Source of the DNA: Nitrospirota bacterium
GTDB lineage: Bacteria > Nitrospirota > Thermodesulfovibrionia > Thermodesulfovibrionales > UBA6898
Assembly (NCBI GenBank): GCA_004321925.1
Contig: SCQH01000045.1
Location: 1-36,597 of the forward strand
Length of the DNA stretch: 36,597 bases
Reading direction: 5' to 3'
In this document: one piece after another, positions 26,175-33,774 of the stretch
How positions within the stretch are numbered: position 1 is the stretch's first letter
How the letters are laid out: each line of letters opens with the position of its first letter
Notes under the pieces: generated by a model
The model's input: the letters and a program-made list of their open reading frames with translations, nothing else
Told to the model about the DNA's origin: nothing
Databases searched by the model: none
Program-made: the position numbers and the translations under genes

Positions 26175-28097
26175 ATGCTGAGAAAAAATGCAGCCGTTTT
26201 TTTGAAGAGCCTGCCGCCGTTCAGACTGCTGGACGAACAATCACTCGGCAGACTGATCGGCCACCTCATCATGGAGCTTTATCCTGACGGTTCGCTGATT
26301 CTGAAGCAGGGAGAGCCAACGTCTCGCGGTCTTTACATTATCAGAGAGGGGCGAGTCAAAATATCGGCCCGCACCTCACCTGACCTTGAGCAGACGATAG
26401 ATTACAGGGACTCCGGTCAGAGCTTCGGGTTCCTGTCACTTGCTGAAGACGAGCTCCTCGATGTATCAGTACAGGCTGACGGAGACACCATCTGCTATGT
26501 TCTGGGCAGCGCTCAGGTAACAGAACTGCTGGACGAACATCCGTCTTTGCGGGAATATCTGATCCCGTCATATTTCCCGAAGCAGGGTAATAAGCCTGCC
26601 GGAACACCCTCGTATCCGAACACCCTGCCCCTGGGTTCTGACAGGGTCCTCTTTACTACTACGGTTATAGATATTGCCTGCCGGGACGTTTTCACGGTCC
26701 GGGATGATGTATCGATACGGGAGGCCGCCAGATTGATGTCAACCCACAGGATCGGTGCTGTCGTCGTTGTCAACGAAGCCGGCCGTCCCGAAGGGATCGT
26801 CACCTCATCTGACCTGCGTGACAGGGTACTGATACGGGAGCGGGAACTGTCGGATCCTGTCTGTGAGATCGCCAGCAGCCCCCTGGTCACGGTGGACGCC
26901 TCTGATCTCTGTTTTGAGGCACTTTTGAAGATGATGAGCCATGAGTTGCACCACCTGGTGGTGCTGGATGCCGGAAGGCTCGCTGGTATCGTCAGCAACC
27001 ACGATTTTCTGATCCTGCAGGGCATATCCCCTTACATTATGGTGAGGGAGGTTGAGGACCAGGGTACTGTGGAGGGCCTGGCCTCCACGTCGGGGAAGGT
27101 ACGGGGCCTGATAGCCCAGCTTCTCAGGGAAGGGGCCGGAGCCGGCAGCATACTGAGAATCGTTACAACGGTGAACGACCGCATCGAACGCAGGATACTG
27201 GACCTTGCACTGAAAACACTCGGCCCGTCCCCTGTGTCTTTCTGCTGGATCGTGTTCGGGAGTTCCGGAAGGAAGGAACAGACCTTTATAACGGATCAGG
27301 ACAACGCCATCATCTATGTCGACCCTGCCGATGAAGAGGAAGGGGTGTGGGCGGAGGAGTACTTCGGCCGGTTTGCGGAGTTTGTCGTTGACGCCGGCCT
27401 GAGGTGCGGGTTCAAACTCTGTCGGGGTAATTTCATGGCTTCCTTCCCTCACTGGAGGCAGCCCCTGTCGGCCTGGGAAAAAAGATTCAGCAGCTGGATC
27501 ATGACGCCCACGAAAAAGGCCATCCATAATTCGGCAAATCTGTTTGATTTCAGAGGACTCCACGGAGACATGCGTCTCGCCACGGCACTTAAAGAACACC
27601 TTATGTACTCACTCCGGAATCAACAGTTCTTTTTGAATGCCTTTCGTGATAAACAGTTCTTTCTGAAGGCCTTTGCTGACTACATAACCGACTACCGTCC
27701 GCCTCTGGGCATGTTCGGATCTCTGATGTTCGAAAAGGACGGTGATCACGCCGACCACCTCAACCTCAAGGATAAATGTCTTACCCCGCTGATCAATATA
27801 ATTCGCCTTTTCAGCTTCGAATGCAATATACCGGAGACCTCCACACTCGAGAGAATAGCTGTTCTGAAGGACATTCACCCCGTAATGAAAAAGACCGGAG
27901 AGGATCTGCAGCATGCCTTTGAATTCATTTCCCTGCTGCGGATCCGGCATCAGCTTGAGCAGGCCGCTTCGGACATCGTCCCCGACAACTTCATCGCCCC
28001 TAAACACCTGAGCTCCCTCGAACTGAGAAACCTCACGGAGATACTAAAGCTGATCGATCAGCTCATTGACGGGATAGCAAAAAAATATGCCTCCTGA
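26175..28097 (+). CDS. cNMP-binding/CBS/DUF294 nucleotidyltransferase-like protein
   Basis: A 640-residue cytoplasmic protein. Order: cyclic-nucleotide-binding-like domain at about 10-130 (GEPTSRGLYIIREGRVKI), two CBS domains at about 165-285 (IREAARLMSTHRIGAVVVVN and ALLKMMSHELHHLVVLD), a DUF294 nucleotidyltransferase at about 330-450 with FGSSGRKEQTFITDQDNAII (GS motif plus metal-binding D-x-D), and a C-terminal helical DUF294 domain. The fold is that of GlnD-like uridylyl/adenylyltransferases; the target protein is unknown. Genes of this type recur beside DnaQ-like exonuclease and SSSF genes and are thought to belong to carboxylate-uptake regulation. It is divergent from the response regulator across a 215-base gap. 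Confidence 0.88.
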   Translation: MLRKNAAVFLKSLPPFRLLDEQSLGRLIGHLIMELYPDGSLILKQGEPTSRGLYIIREGRVKISARTSPDLEQTIDYRDSGQSFGFLSLAEDELLDVSVQADGDTICYVLGSAQVTELLDEHPSLREYLIPSYFPKQGNKPAGTPSYPNTLPLGSDRVLFTTTVIDIACRDVFTVRDDVSIREAARLMSTHRIGAVVVVNEAGRPEGIVTSSDLRDRVLIRERELSDPVCEIASSPLVTVDASDLCFEALLKMMSHELHHLVVLDAGRLAGIVSNHDFLILQGISPYIMVREVEDQGTVEGLASTSGKVRGLIAQLLREGAGAGSILRIVTTVNDRIERRILDLALKTLGPSPVSFCWIVFGSSGRKEQTFITDQDNAIIYVDPADEEEGVWAEEYFGRFAEFVVDAGLRCGFKLCRGNFMASFPHWRQPLSAWEKRFSSWIMTPTKKAIHNSANLFDFRGLHGDMRLATALKEHLMYSLRNQQFFLNAFRDKQFFLKAFADYITDYRPPLGMFGSLMFEKDGDHADHLNLKDKCLTPLINIIRLFSFECNIPETSTLERIAVLKDIHPVMKKTGEDLQHAFEFISLLRIRHQLEQAASDIVPDNFIAPKHLSSLELRNLTEILKLIDQLIDGIAKKYAS

Positions 28098-28139
28098 TAA
28101 AGAGCCATGATCCCTTAGTCCGGGCTGACCCTGTCGAGA

Positions 28140-28187
28140 CGCTGCCCTTTTCTTCCCTCGGGGCGGCGACCGTATGTCATCCTTTTT
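28140..28187 (+). terminator. Possible terminator after the DUF294 gene
   Basis: A stem of eight pairs (28140-28147 with 28161-28168, one T-G) with a 13-base loop lies 42 bases after the stop. A T6 run follows only at 28182-28187, so it is a weak intrinsic terminator at best. Confidence 0.3.
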
Positions 28188-28217
28188 TACAGCCCATCTT
28201 TTTTGCGCTCACCGATA

Positions 28218-28248
28218 TTGACTATTAAGTAACCACTATGGTTATATT
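28218..28248 (+). promoter_or_regulatory. Candidate promoter with palindromic operator before the sigma-54 activator gene
   Basis: TTGACT (28218-28223) is followed after 18 bases by TTATAT (28242-28247). A perfect inverted repeat TAACC-ACTAT-GGTTA occupies 28230-28244, between and overlapping these boxes, a typical repressor or autoregulator position. The activator starts at 28277. Confidence 0.45.
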
Positions 28249-28276
28249 TTAATATGACCCATTCCGGAGGTACGCC

Positions 28277-29623
28277 ATGGAAAAGATCATTGTCCTGACA
28301 AAGGACGATTCACTGAAGGCGGAGCTTGAGGGAGTCTTTCCAAGGAACTATAAGCTCCTTATGAACGCTTCTGCTCAGAAGGAAGCGTTCATTTTCTTCG
28401 ATATCGACAGCATCAAGCCGGGTATGATCCGGGATCTGAGTGAAAATAATTTTGTGGTCGCCGTCACCAGGCAGAAGTGGACCGCCCCGGTTATGGAGGC
28501 GTCAACGTTCGGAGCATACGAGGTGGTGCACCGCCCCCTGGCTCAGGAAACGGTGCTGCCGATCCTCTCCGAGCTGAGTTCCTTCAGGGAGGAGCTGCAG
28601 AGCCATCTGACCCTCGCAAGCCTGCCGCCGACGCCCACCTGTGCCATCGTCGGGCAGTCACCGATCATCATGGACGTCTGCAAAAAACTTGCGCGTCTGT
28701 CGCAGGTCGACGCCCCGGTACTGATCACCGGCGAGACCGGCACCGGCAAGGAGCTCATAGCCGAATCGATAGCACAGCTCTCGTCGCGCTTCGGCAAACC
28801 GTTCGTTGTCGTGAACTGCGCTGCGGTGCCGGAGAACCTGCTTGAATCGGAGCTTTTCGGATTTGAAAAGGGATCTTTTACCGGCGCGGTTGCTGCAAAG
28901 GAGGGGATATTGAAGATAGCCGACGAAGGTTCTGTTTTCTTCGACGAAGTGGGAGAACTGCCCCTGGCACTGCAGGGCAAGCTGCTGCGCTTCCTTCAGA
29001 CCCAGACCTTCTACCCGATCGGCAGCACCAGGGAACTGCAGGTGAATGTCCGGGTCATTTCAGCGACGAACAGGGACCTCGGGAGCATGGTCAAAACAGG
29101 CACGTTCAGGGACGATCTTTATCACCGCCTGAGCGTCACCTCGATCCATATCCCCCCCCTCCGTGAGCGCAAGAAGGACATCCTCCCCCTCGTCACCTTT
29201 TTTGTGAACAAGTATAAGCATACGGCCCCGCGCGCCATACGGGGGGTCTCAAAGGCCTTTCTGAAGAAACTGGCCTCGTATGAGTGGCCCGGGAACATCC
29301 GCGAGCTTGAAAACAGCATACGCTCTGCCCTGGCCCTCTCAAAAACACATTACCTTTCAACCTACGAACTGAAAGAGCTTGGTGACCGTCATCCGGTGAC
29401 ACCCCGATCGTCTTCCCAGGAGACCTTCTCCTCTGCAGTCATCCCTTTTATAAAAGAGGCCATGGGGAGGAATGAAACGAACATCTACGATAAGGTACAC
29501 CAGGAAGTGGACAGGACACTCCTCGACTATGTCCTGTCCGCTACGAAAGACAACCAGTCTGAAACAGCCCGCATCCTCGGAATAAACCGCCTTACCCTGA
29601 GAAAAAAACTGAACGCACGCTAA
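28277..29623 (+). CDS. Sigma-54-dependent transcriptional activator with degenerate receiver
   Basis: A 448-residue NtrC-type regulator. The N-terminal 110 residues look like a receiver (D10-D11, FFDID at 40-44, then HRPL where receivers have a KP). The conserved Lys is Arg and the Asp context is altered, so phosphorylation is doubtful. The AAA+ domain is intact: Walker A GETGTGKE, Walker B region GSVFFDEVGEL, GSFTGA as the sigma-54 contact loop (usually GAFTGA), and SEWPGNIRELEN-like YEWPGNIRELEN. A Fis-type helix-turn-helix ends the protein (SETARILGINRLTLRKKL). It activates sigma-54 promoters from distant sites. No partner kinase is adjacent and the regulon cannot be deduced. GGAGG precedes the ATG. 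Confidence 0.9.
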   Translation: MEKIIVLTKDDSLKAELEGVFPRNYKLLMNASAQKEAFIFFDIDSIKPGMIRDLSENNFVVAVTRQKWTAPVMEASTFGAYEVVHRPLAQETVLPILSELSSFREELQSHLTLASLPPTPTCAIVGQSPIIMDVCKKLARLSQVDAPVLITGETGTGKELIAESIAQLSSRFGKPFVVVNCAAVPENLLESELFGFEKGSFTGAVAAKEGILKIADEGSVFFDEVGELPLALQGKLLRFLQTQTFYPIGSTRELQVNVRVISATNRDLGSMVKTGTFRDDLYHRLSVTSIHIPPLRERKKDILPLVTFFVNKYKHTAPRAIRGVSKAFLKKLASYEWPGNIRELENSIRSALALSKTHYLSTYELKELGDRHPVTPRSSSQETFSSAVIPFIKEAMGRNETNIYDKVHQEVDRTLLDYVLSATKDNQSETARILGINRLTLRKKLNAR

Positions 29624-29626
29624 AAG

Positions 29627-29656
29627 CCAGAGCGCTCCGGGTGCCCGGTCCTCTGG
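29627..29656. terminator. Hairpin between convergent genes
   Basis: CCAGAG (29627-29632) pairs with CTCTGG (29651-29656), enclosing an inner CCGG-GTGC-CCGG stem. It stands exactly between the convergent activator and GroES genes. There is no T run on either side, so it may be an inefficient or bidirectional terminator. Confidence 0.35.
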
Positions 29657-29667
29657 TCGAACTCAGC

Positions 29668-30120
29668 CTATTTCTTTGTCTTCTTCTTTGCAGGGGCCTT
29701 CTTCGACGGTTCCACGGCATTGGCTGCCTTTTTCTGCAAGGCCGAAGGACCCTTGGCCTGGAGGTCGGTAGAGCTCTTTTTCTGAAGTGCTGTGCTGCCC
29801 GCACCGCTGTCTTCAAGGATACCCAGGATATTCTTTTCCCTGACCATGAGTATCTGCTGACCGTCCAGCTCAAACTCACTGCCCATATATCTTTCGTACA
29901 GAACATGCTGGCCGGGCCTGACCTCGCAGGGGATGAATTTCTTCTCGTCCTTCTTGGCCGAACCCTTTTTGGTCTCGTACGCACCGGGCCCAACCGCCTC
30001 AACCGTGCCCCATTGCGGCTTCTTCTTTGCAACCTCGGGGATTATAATGCCTCCCGCGGTCCTCTCCTCGGCATCGGTCGCCTTTATGACGACCCAGTCA
30101 TTCAAGGGTCTGATCTTCAT
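29668..30120 (-). CDS. GroES-like co-chaperonin with basic C-terminal tail
   Basis: A 150-residue protein. ATG 30120 is preferred over 30129 because GGAGGA then has an 8-base spacing. Residues 1-95 are a complete Cpn10 domain: MKIRPLNDWVVIKATDAEE, mobile loop with TAGGIIIPEV, GTVEAVGPG, and QQILMVREKNILGIL at the end. The remaining 55 residues are a Lys/Ala/Ser-rich, probably disordered tail with a repeated ALQKK element (TALQKKSS and SALQKKAA) ending in KKKTKK. No groEL gene is next to it, so it is probably a second, specialised GroES. The tail might bind nucleic acid or membranes; that is a guess. Confidence 0.85.
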   Translation of the reverse strand: MKIRPLNDWVVIKATDAEERTAGGIIIPEVAKKKPQWGTVEAVGPGAYETKKGSAKKDEKKFIPCEVRPGQHVLYERYMGSEFELDGQQILMVREKNILGILEDSGAGSTALQKKSSTDLQAKGPSALQKKAANAVEPSKKAPAKKKTKK

Positions 30121-30200
30121 AAGCTCCATCCTCCATCAACGGTGTAAATTTGTACCTCTATTTAAAACCTTAGGCTTCAGGGATGTCAATCTGGCAGGGG

Positions 30201-30223
30201 TTCGTACGAAATTATGGTATCAT
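30201..30223 (+). promoter_or_regulatory. Palindrome and extended -10 before the nucleoside transporter
   Basis: A perfect 10-base palindrome TTCGTACGAA (30201-30210) stands just upstream of an extended -10, TGGTATCAT (30215-30223). The transporter starts at 30241, so the leader would be about 12 bases. The palindrome is in the usual place for an operator. Confidence 0.4.
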
Positions 30224-30240
30224 ATCCTGCGTGACAGACC

Positions 30241-31545
30241 ATGCATAATCTCATCAGTTTTTCAGGGATCTTTGTCATCATGGCCGTTGCCTGGATGCTT
30301 TCTGCGGACAGGAAAGTGGTCAACTGGCGCGTCATCCTCTGGGGAACCCTCCTTCAGCTTGTCTTCGCCCTGTTCATCTTTGTCGTTCCCGCCGGCTCAC
30401 AGGTCTTCCTTATGGTGAATGAGGTGGTGGTAAGGGTCCTTGACAGTGCCACCGCCGGGATCAGGTTTCTGTTCGGGAGGCTTGCCCTGCCGCCGGGGAC
30501 GAAGAACGAGGCAGGAGAGGAATCTCTCGGCTTCATTCTTGCATTTCAGGCGCTGCCGACAATAATATTCTTTGCCAGCCTGATGGCAGCGCTCTACTAC
30601 ATGGGGGTCATGCCGAAGATCATTCGGTTATTTTCAATCGTCTTTACGAAGCTGATGAGGATCAGCGGGGCCGAGGCTCTGAGCGTCTCAAGCAACATAT
30701 TCGTTGGGGTCGAGGCGAACATGACGGTGCTGCCCTATCTGAAAACAATGTCGCGGTCGGAGATCTGCACCATACTGGCTGCCGGGATGTCCACGACCGC
30801 CTCGAGCGTCCTGGCGCTGTATGTTTTTCTCCTGCAGGGACGGTTCCCGACCATTGCCGGGCATCTCGTATCTGCCTCGATCATCTCGGCGATCGCCGCA
30901 ATAGTCATTTCAAAGATCATCATGCCTGAGACCGGTCAGCCGATCACCCTCGGTGTTGAGATAGAGCCCCATTACAAGAAGGAATCATCCCTCATGGAAG
31001 CGGTCATCAACGGGGCAAACGAAGGGGTGAAGATGCTGGTCGGGGTCGTTGCCCTGCTGCTGGCATTCCTCGGTATTGTCGCCCTGTGTGATCTCATGCT
31101 TGGGGCCGTCGGGATAAAGCTCAACGATCTTTTCGGCCTGCATGCCGACTGGTCGATAAAGGGCATCCTCGGGTATCTCTTCTATCCGTTCGCGCTTATT
31201 ATCGGTGTCCCGCCTGTCGACGCCCTGGAGGTCTCGAAACTGATCGGGGAGCGGGCGGTGCTTACCGAAGTAAAGGCTTATCAGGACCTTGCAGCCCTTA
31301 TGTCCGCCGGGACTCTGAAGCATCCAAGGTCGGCGGTGCTTGCCGCTTACGCGCTCTGCGGCTTTGCGCATGTGGCATCACTGGCGATCTTTGTCGGCGG
31401 TACGGCAGCGCTCGTCCCCACAAGGACAAAGGACATCTCCGCCGTCGGGCTCAGGGCCCTTGCAGCAGCGACCCTCGCCTGCCTGATGACGGCCGCAGTC
31501 GCCGGCACATTCTTTGTCGAGGGCTCGATACTCCTGGGAAGGTGA
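30241..31545 (+). CDS. nupC: CNT-family concentrative nucleoside transporter
   Basis: A 434-residue inner-membrane protein with about ten hydrophobic segments. The family core is visible: LSVSSNIFVGVEANMTVLPY (substrate/ion site region with the conserved Glu), AAGMSTTASSVLALYV, and NGANEGVKMLVGVVALLLAF. CNT carriers import nucleosides with sodium or protons. Length matches bacterial NupC (about 400). No ribosome-binding site is obvious near ATG 30241. It is monocistronic by its flanks: divergent from the GroES-like gene and followed by an AT-rich promoter region. Confidence 0.88.
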   Translation: MHNLISFSGIFVIMAVAWMLSADRKVVNWRVILWGTLLQLVFALFIFVVPAGSQVFLMVNEVVVRVLDSATAGIRFLFGRLALPPGTKNEAGEESLGFILAFQALPTIIFFASLMAALYYMGVMPKIIRLFSIVFTKLMRISGAEALSVSSNIFVGVEANMTVLPYLKTMSRSEICTILAAGMSTTASSVLALYVFLLQGRFPTIAGHLVSASIISAIAAIVISKIIMPETGQPITLGVEIEPHYKKESSLMEAVINGANEGVKMLVGVVALLLAFLGIVALCDLMLGAVGIKLNDLFGLHADWSIKGILGYLFYPFALIIGVPPVDALEVSKLIGERAVLTEVKAYQDLAALMSAGTLKHPRSAVLAAYALCGFAHVASLAIFVGGTAALVPTRTKDISAVGLRALAAATLACLMTAAVAGTFFVEGSILLGR

Positions 31546-31619
31546 GCGCCGCCGGCCGGCCTGAAAATTTATATTTATAATTTTAATTATTATGTTGTAT
31601 TATAAGTTTCACTAACAAG

Positions 31620-31648
31620 TTGACAGCGGCCATATTCCTTGATAGATA
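31620..31648 (+). promoter_or_regulatory. Candidate sigma-70 promoter of the two-CW gene
   Basis: A perfect TTGACA (31620-31625), a 17-base spacer and TAGATA (31643-31648) lie about 50 bases before ATG 31699. The 60 bases upstream of the -35 are nearly all A and T, as in an UP element. This suggests strong expression and argues against an upstream TTG start at 31639. Confidence 0.55.
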
Positions 31649-31698
31649 TGGCAAAGAGCGATCGGGCATTAACTCAGAACGAAGGAAGGTGCGGATCT

Positions 31699-32022
31699 AT
31701 GCTACTTAACTGCTGGGAGTTTATGAAGTGCGGCAAGGCCTCCAAGAACCAGTCCGATATCTGCCCTGCGGCCACCGAAGTGATGGCCGACAAACTCAAC
31801 AGGGGAAAGAACGGCGGCCGGATGTGCTGGGCTGTTGCCGGAACCCATTGCCATGGTTCGGTCCAGGGAGCATACGCGGAAAAAGTGTTGCTCTGCGGCG
31901 AGTGTGACTTCAGAACAAGGGTATTGGAAGAAGAACGGTCAGGGTTCCAGAGAATATTCTTCAAGGGTCATGAGACCGCCAACCTGATCATGACCACGCC
32001 GCCAAAGGACAGGCGGGGATAA
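31699..32022 (+). CDS. Small cysteine-rich two-CW domain protein
   Basis: A 107-residue cytoplasmic protein. ATG 31699 is chosen for the GAAGGAAGG site ending at 31689 and because a good promoter lies between it and earlier possible starts. The start NCWEFMKCGK, followed by DICPAATEV, then RMCWAVAGTHCHG and LLCGECDF, gives the paired Cys-Trp layout of the two-CW family common in anaerobic delta-proteobacteria and Nitrospirota. The Cys set (C5, C11, C22 and several more) probably binds a metal or iron-sulfur cluster. Its role is unknown. It converges on the peroxidase gene. Confidence 0.75.
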   Translation: MLLNCWEFMKCGKASKNQSDICPAATEVMADKLNRGKNGGRMCWAVAGTHCHGSVQGAYAEKVLLCGECDFRTRVLEEERSGFQRIFFKGHETANLIMTTPPKDRRG

Positions 32023-32068
32023 CCACCGGAAAGCCGGATCAAGTTCACGCCCCTGTCAGTCGGGGCTG

Positions 32069-33136
32069 TTACGGCACCTGCGGGTAACTGAAAGGGACCT
32101 CCTCTCCCGAGAGCGCTTCGACAAGAAAGGTCTTGAGATATCTTTTTTCCTCAAGGCTCAAACCAAGTGGTTTCAGGACAGTATTCCCCTGCCCTCCTCC
32201 CCGGTCAAAGAAATCGATCACCTCTTCGAGGGTCCCGAAGACACCGTTATGCATGTAAGGACCGGTCTTGGCGATGTCGAGAAGGGCGGGCGTCCGGAAG
32301 GCCTTCCAGTCCTTTTTCTCCTTGGTTATGAGATACCGGCCGGGGTCCTCTTTAAGGTCCCTGTATTCCGCAAAGTGATAGACCTTCGCCACAAACCGCA
32401 TGGTCGCGGAATACCGCGGATCGTCCTTGTATGCCGGGTTCTCCGGTACGTTCAGCGCATGGAACTTGTCATCAGAAAGAGTCACACTATAATGACATTC
32501 GATGCATTTCCCCTTTTCCTGAAACAGATCCATGCCTTTTTTCGCGTCTGCCGAGAGAGCCTTTTTGTCCCCCAGGAGATAACGGTCAAGGGGAGTATTG
32601 ACCGACACCAGTGTCCTTTCAAACGCGGCAAGAGCTATCGCTATCCGTTCTTTGGTGGTGTCTCCATCACCGAAGGTCTTCGCGAACTCCTCAACATAGG
32701 CAGGCACGGACCTGATCTCCTCCTCAATATAATCAAGGTTCTGGTTCATCTCAAAGGCCGACATCATCGGAAAGAGCGCCTGGTCCTCGAGGGACGTTAC
32801 ACGTCCGTCATGGAAGAGGAACTTTTGAAACGCAATGTTCAGGAGCGTGGGGGAGTTCCTCCAGTTCCTGGTGGTCGGGTAACTCTGCGAGATATCCTGC
32901 CCGTCGGTGAAGGCCTGTTCGGGTATGTGGCAGGTTGCGCAGCTTGTCGTCCCGTCCCCTGACAGCCGCCGGTCAAAGAAGAGCTTTTTCCCGAGTTCGA
33001 CCTTCCCCTGCGTCTGCACCTCCTGTTTCGGCATGGGAGCGAACCTGAAAGGCTCAAGGTGCGCAGCATAAGAGAGCCCGGCCAGGGCGACGCTGCAGAC
33101 AAGGGCGATCAGAAAGATCCTGCTATTTTTTGGCAT
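32069..33136 (-). CDS. Di-heme cytochrome c peroxidase (MauG/CcpA family)
   Basis: A 355-residue secreted protein. ATG 33136 is chosen because GAGGA lies eight bases upstream; this gives a clean signal peptide of about 24 residues (SRIFLIALVCSVALAGLSYA). ATGs at 33151 and 33154 are alternatives. Two c-type heme sites are present: CATCH at 66-70 (GTTSCATCHIPEQAFTDG) and CIECH in the C-terminal half. TPLDRYLLGD and PYMHNGVFGTLEEVIDFFDRGG are family hallmarks. It reduces hydrogen peroxide in the periplasm using electrons from small cytochromes. The start overlaps the end of the upstream selenoprotein gene by 14 bases, so they are co-translated. Confidence 0.9.
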   Translation of the reverse strand: MPKNSRIFLIALVCSVALAGLSYAAHLEPFRFAPMPKQEVQTQGKVELGKKLFFDRRLSGDGTTSCATCHIPEQAFTDGQDISQSYPTTRNWRNSPTLLNIAFQKFLFHDGRVTSLEDQALFPMMSAFEMNQNLDYIEEEIRSVPAYVEEFAKTFGDGDTTKERIAIALAAFERTLVSVNTPLDRYLLGDKKALSADAKKGMDLFQEKGKCIECHYSVTLSDDKFHALNVPENPAYKDDPRYSATMRFVAKVYHFAEYRDLKEDPGRYLITKEKKDWKAFRTPALLDIAKTGPYMHNGVFGTLEEVIDFFDRGGGQGNTVLKPLGLSLEEKRYLKTFLVEALSGEEVPFSYPQVP

Positions 33137-33713
33137 TTTTGAGTTCCTCATCAATGATCTTTTTCAGGTATTCATATGGCCTGTTGCCGACCACCTGCCT
33201 GCCGTTGATATAATAGGTCGGCGTATTATAGAGGTCCAGGCTCTGGGTGAGCTTCAGGTCGGCTTCGATCGCCGCGGCATGCTTCTTCGTATCGAGCGAT
33301 GCGGTAAAGGCCTTTATATCAAGCCCGAGCTCACGGGCATAGCTAATAAGGCTCTCACGGTCAAGCTTCGGGGAGTTCTTAAGCAGGATATCATGCATCT
33401 CCCAGTATTTCCCCTGGTCAGCGGCCGCAAGCGAGGCCTCTGCGGCGATATGGGAATGGTCGCGGTACTTGTAAGGATAGTTCTTTATCACCAGCCGCAT
33501 TTTGCCTTTGTAGGACTCCATGAGCTTTTTGACGGTCGGACCGGCCGCCTTGCAGTGCGGTCATTGAAAGTCAAGAAACTCGATGATGGTAACCGGCGCG
33601 TCCTTCGGCCCCATCTGAGGGGAGTCGCCGACCGGGACAGTGAAGCGCTGTTCGGCAGCAAAAGACCCGGTGACAAGAAAGAAGAGAAGAAAAACAGCCT
33701 GAATGGTTCTCAT
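33123..33713 (-). CDS. Secreted DsbA-like thioredoxin-fold selenoprotein (in-frame TGA = Sec51)
   Basis: Read through the TGA at 33563-33561, this is a 196-residue protein. ATG 33713 with GGGAGGG just upstream starts a signal peptide (MRTIQAVFLLFFLVTGSFAA), followed by FTVPVGDSPQMGPKDAPVT and then IIEFLDFQ-U-PHCKAAG. DsbA/DsbG-like proteins have FxDFxCPxC here, so selenocysteine (residue 51) replaces the first Cys of CPHC and Cys54 is kept. The frame is continuous on both sides and the downstream part is a normal DsbA-like fold (cis-Pro in NTPTYYING). Eleven bases after the TGA a hairpin can form (33549-33545 with 33535-33531, loop with GGU), as in bacterial SECIS elements. Inferred role: periplasmic thiol-disulfide or peroxide chemistry together with the peroxidase. 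Confidence 0.85.
33531..33563 (-). promoter_or_regulatory. Candidate bacterial SECIS element after the Sec codon
   Basis: UGA at 33563-33561, 11 bases, then a 5-bp stem GGCGG/CCGUC (33549-33545 with 33535-33531, one G-U) and a 9-base loop containing GGU. The 11-base distance and a GGU-containing apical loop agree with what is known for E. coli fdhF. Not folded by software. Confidence 0.5.
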
Positions 33714-33725
33714 GATCCCTCCCGT

Positions 33726-33760
33726 AAAAAATAAAAGGGCGGGTCAATACGACCCGCCCT
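33726..33760 (-). terminator. Terminator-like hairpin between formate dehydrogenase operon and selenoprotein gene
   Basis: On the minus strand a perfect 10-bp stem (33760-33751 with 33745-33736) with a 5-base loop is followed by a T-rich run (33736-33726, TTTTATTTTTT). It lies 14 bases after the HybB-like stop. The ribosome-binding site of the selenoprotein gene begins right after the T run, leaving no room for a promoter in between. Confidence 0.8.
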
Positions 33761-33774
33761 CCGTAAAAACCATT

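Noticed and set aside
31548-31560. GCCGGCCGGC palindrome after the nucleoside transporter as a terminator
   Set aside because: As a hairpin only three pairs are possible around a minimal loop, and no T run follows.
32040-32068. GCCCC-N8-GGGGC hairpin between the two-CW and peroxidase genes as a terminator
   Set aside because: The five-pair stem has no T run on either strand.
33123-33713. Reading the DsbA-like gene as a pseudogene with a nonsense mutation
   Set aside because: The stop is TGA, falls exactly on an active-site Cys codon, the rest of the frame is intact, and a SECIS-like hairpin is correctly spaced.
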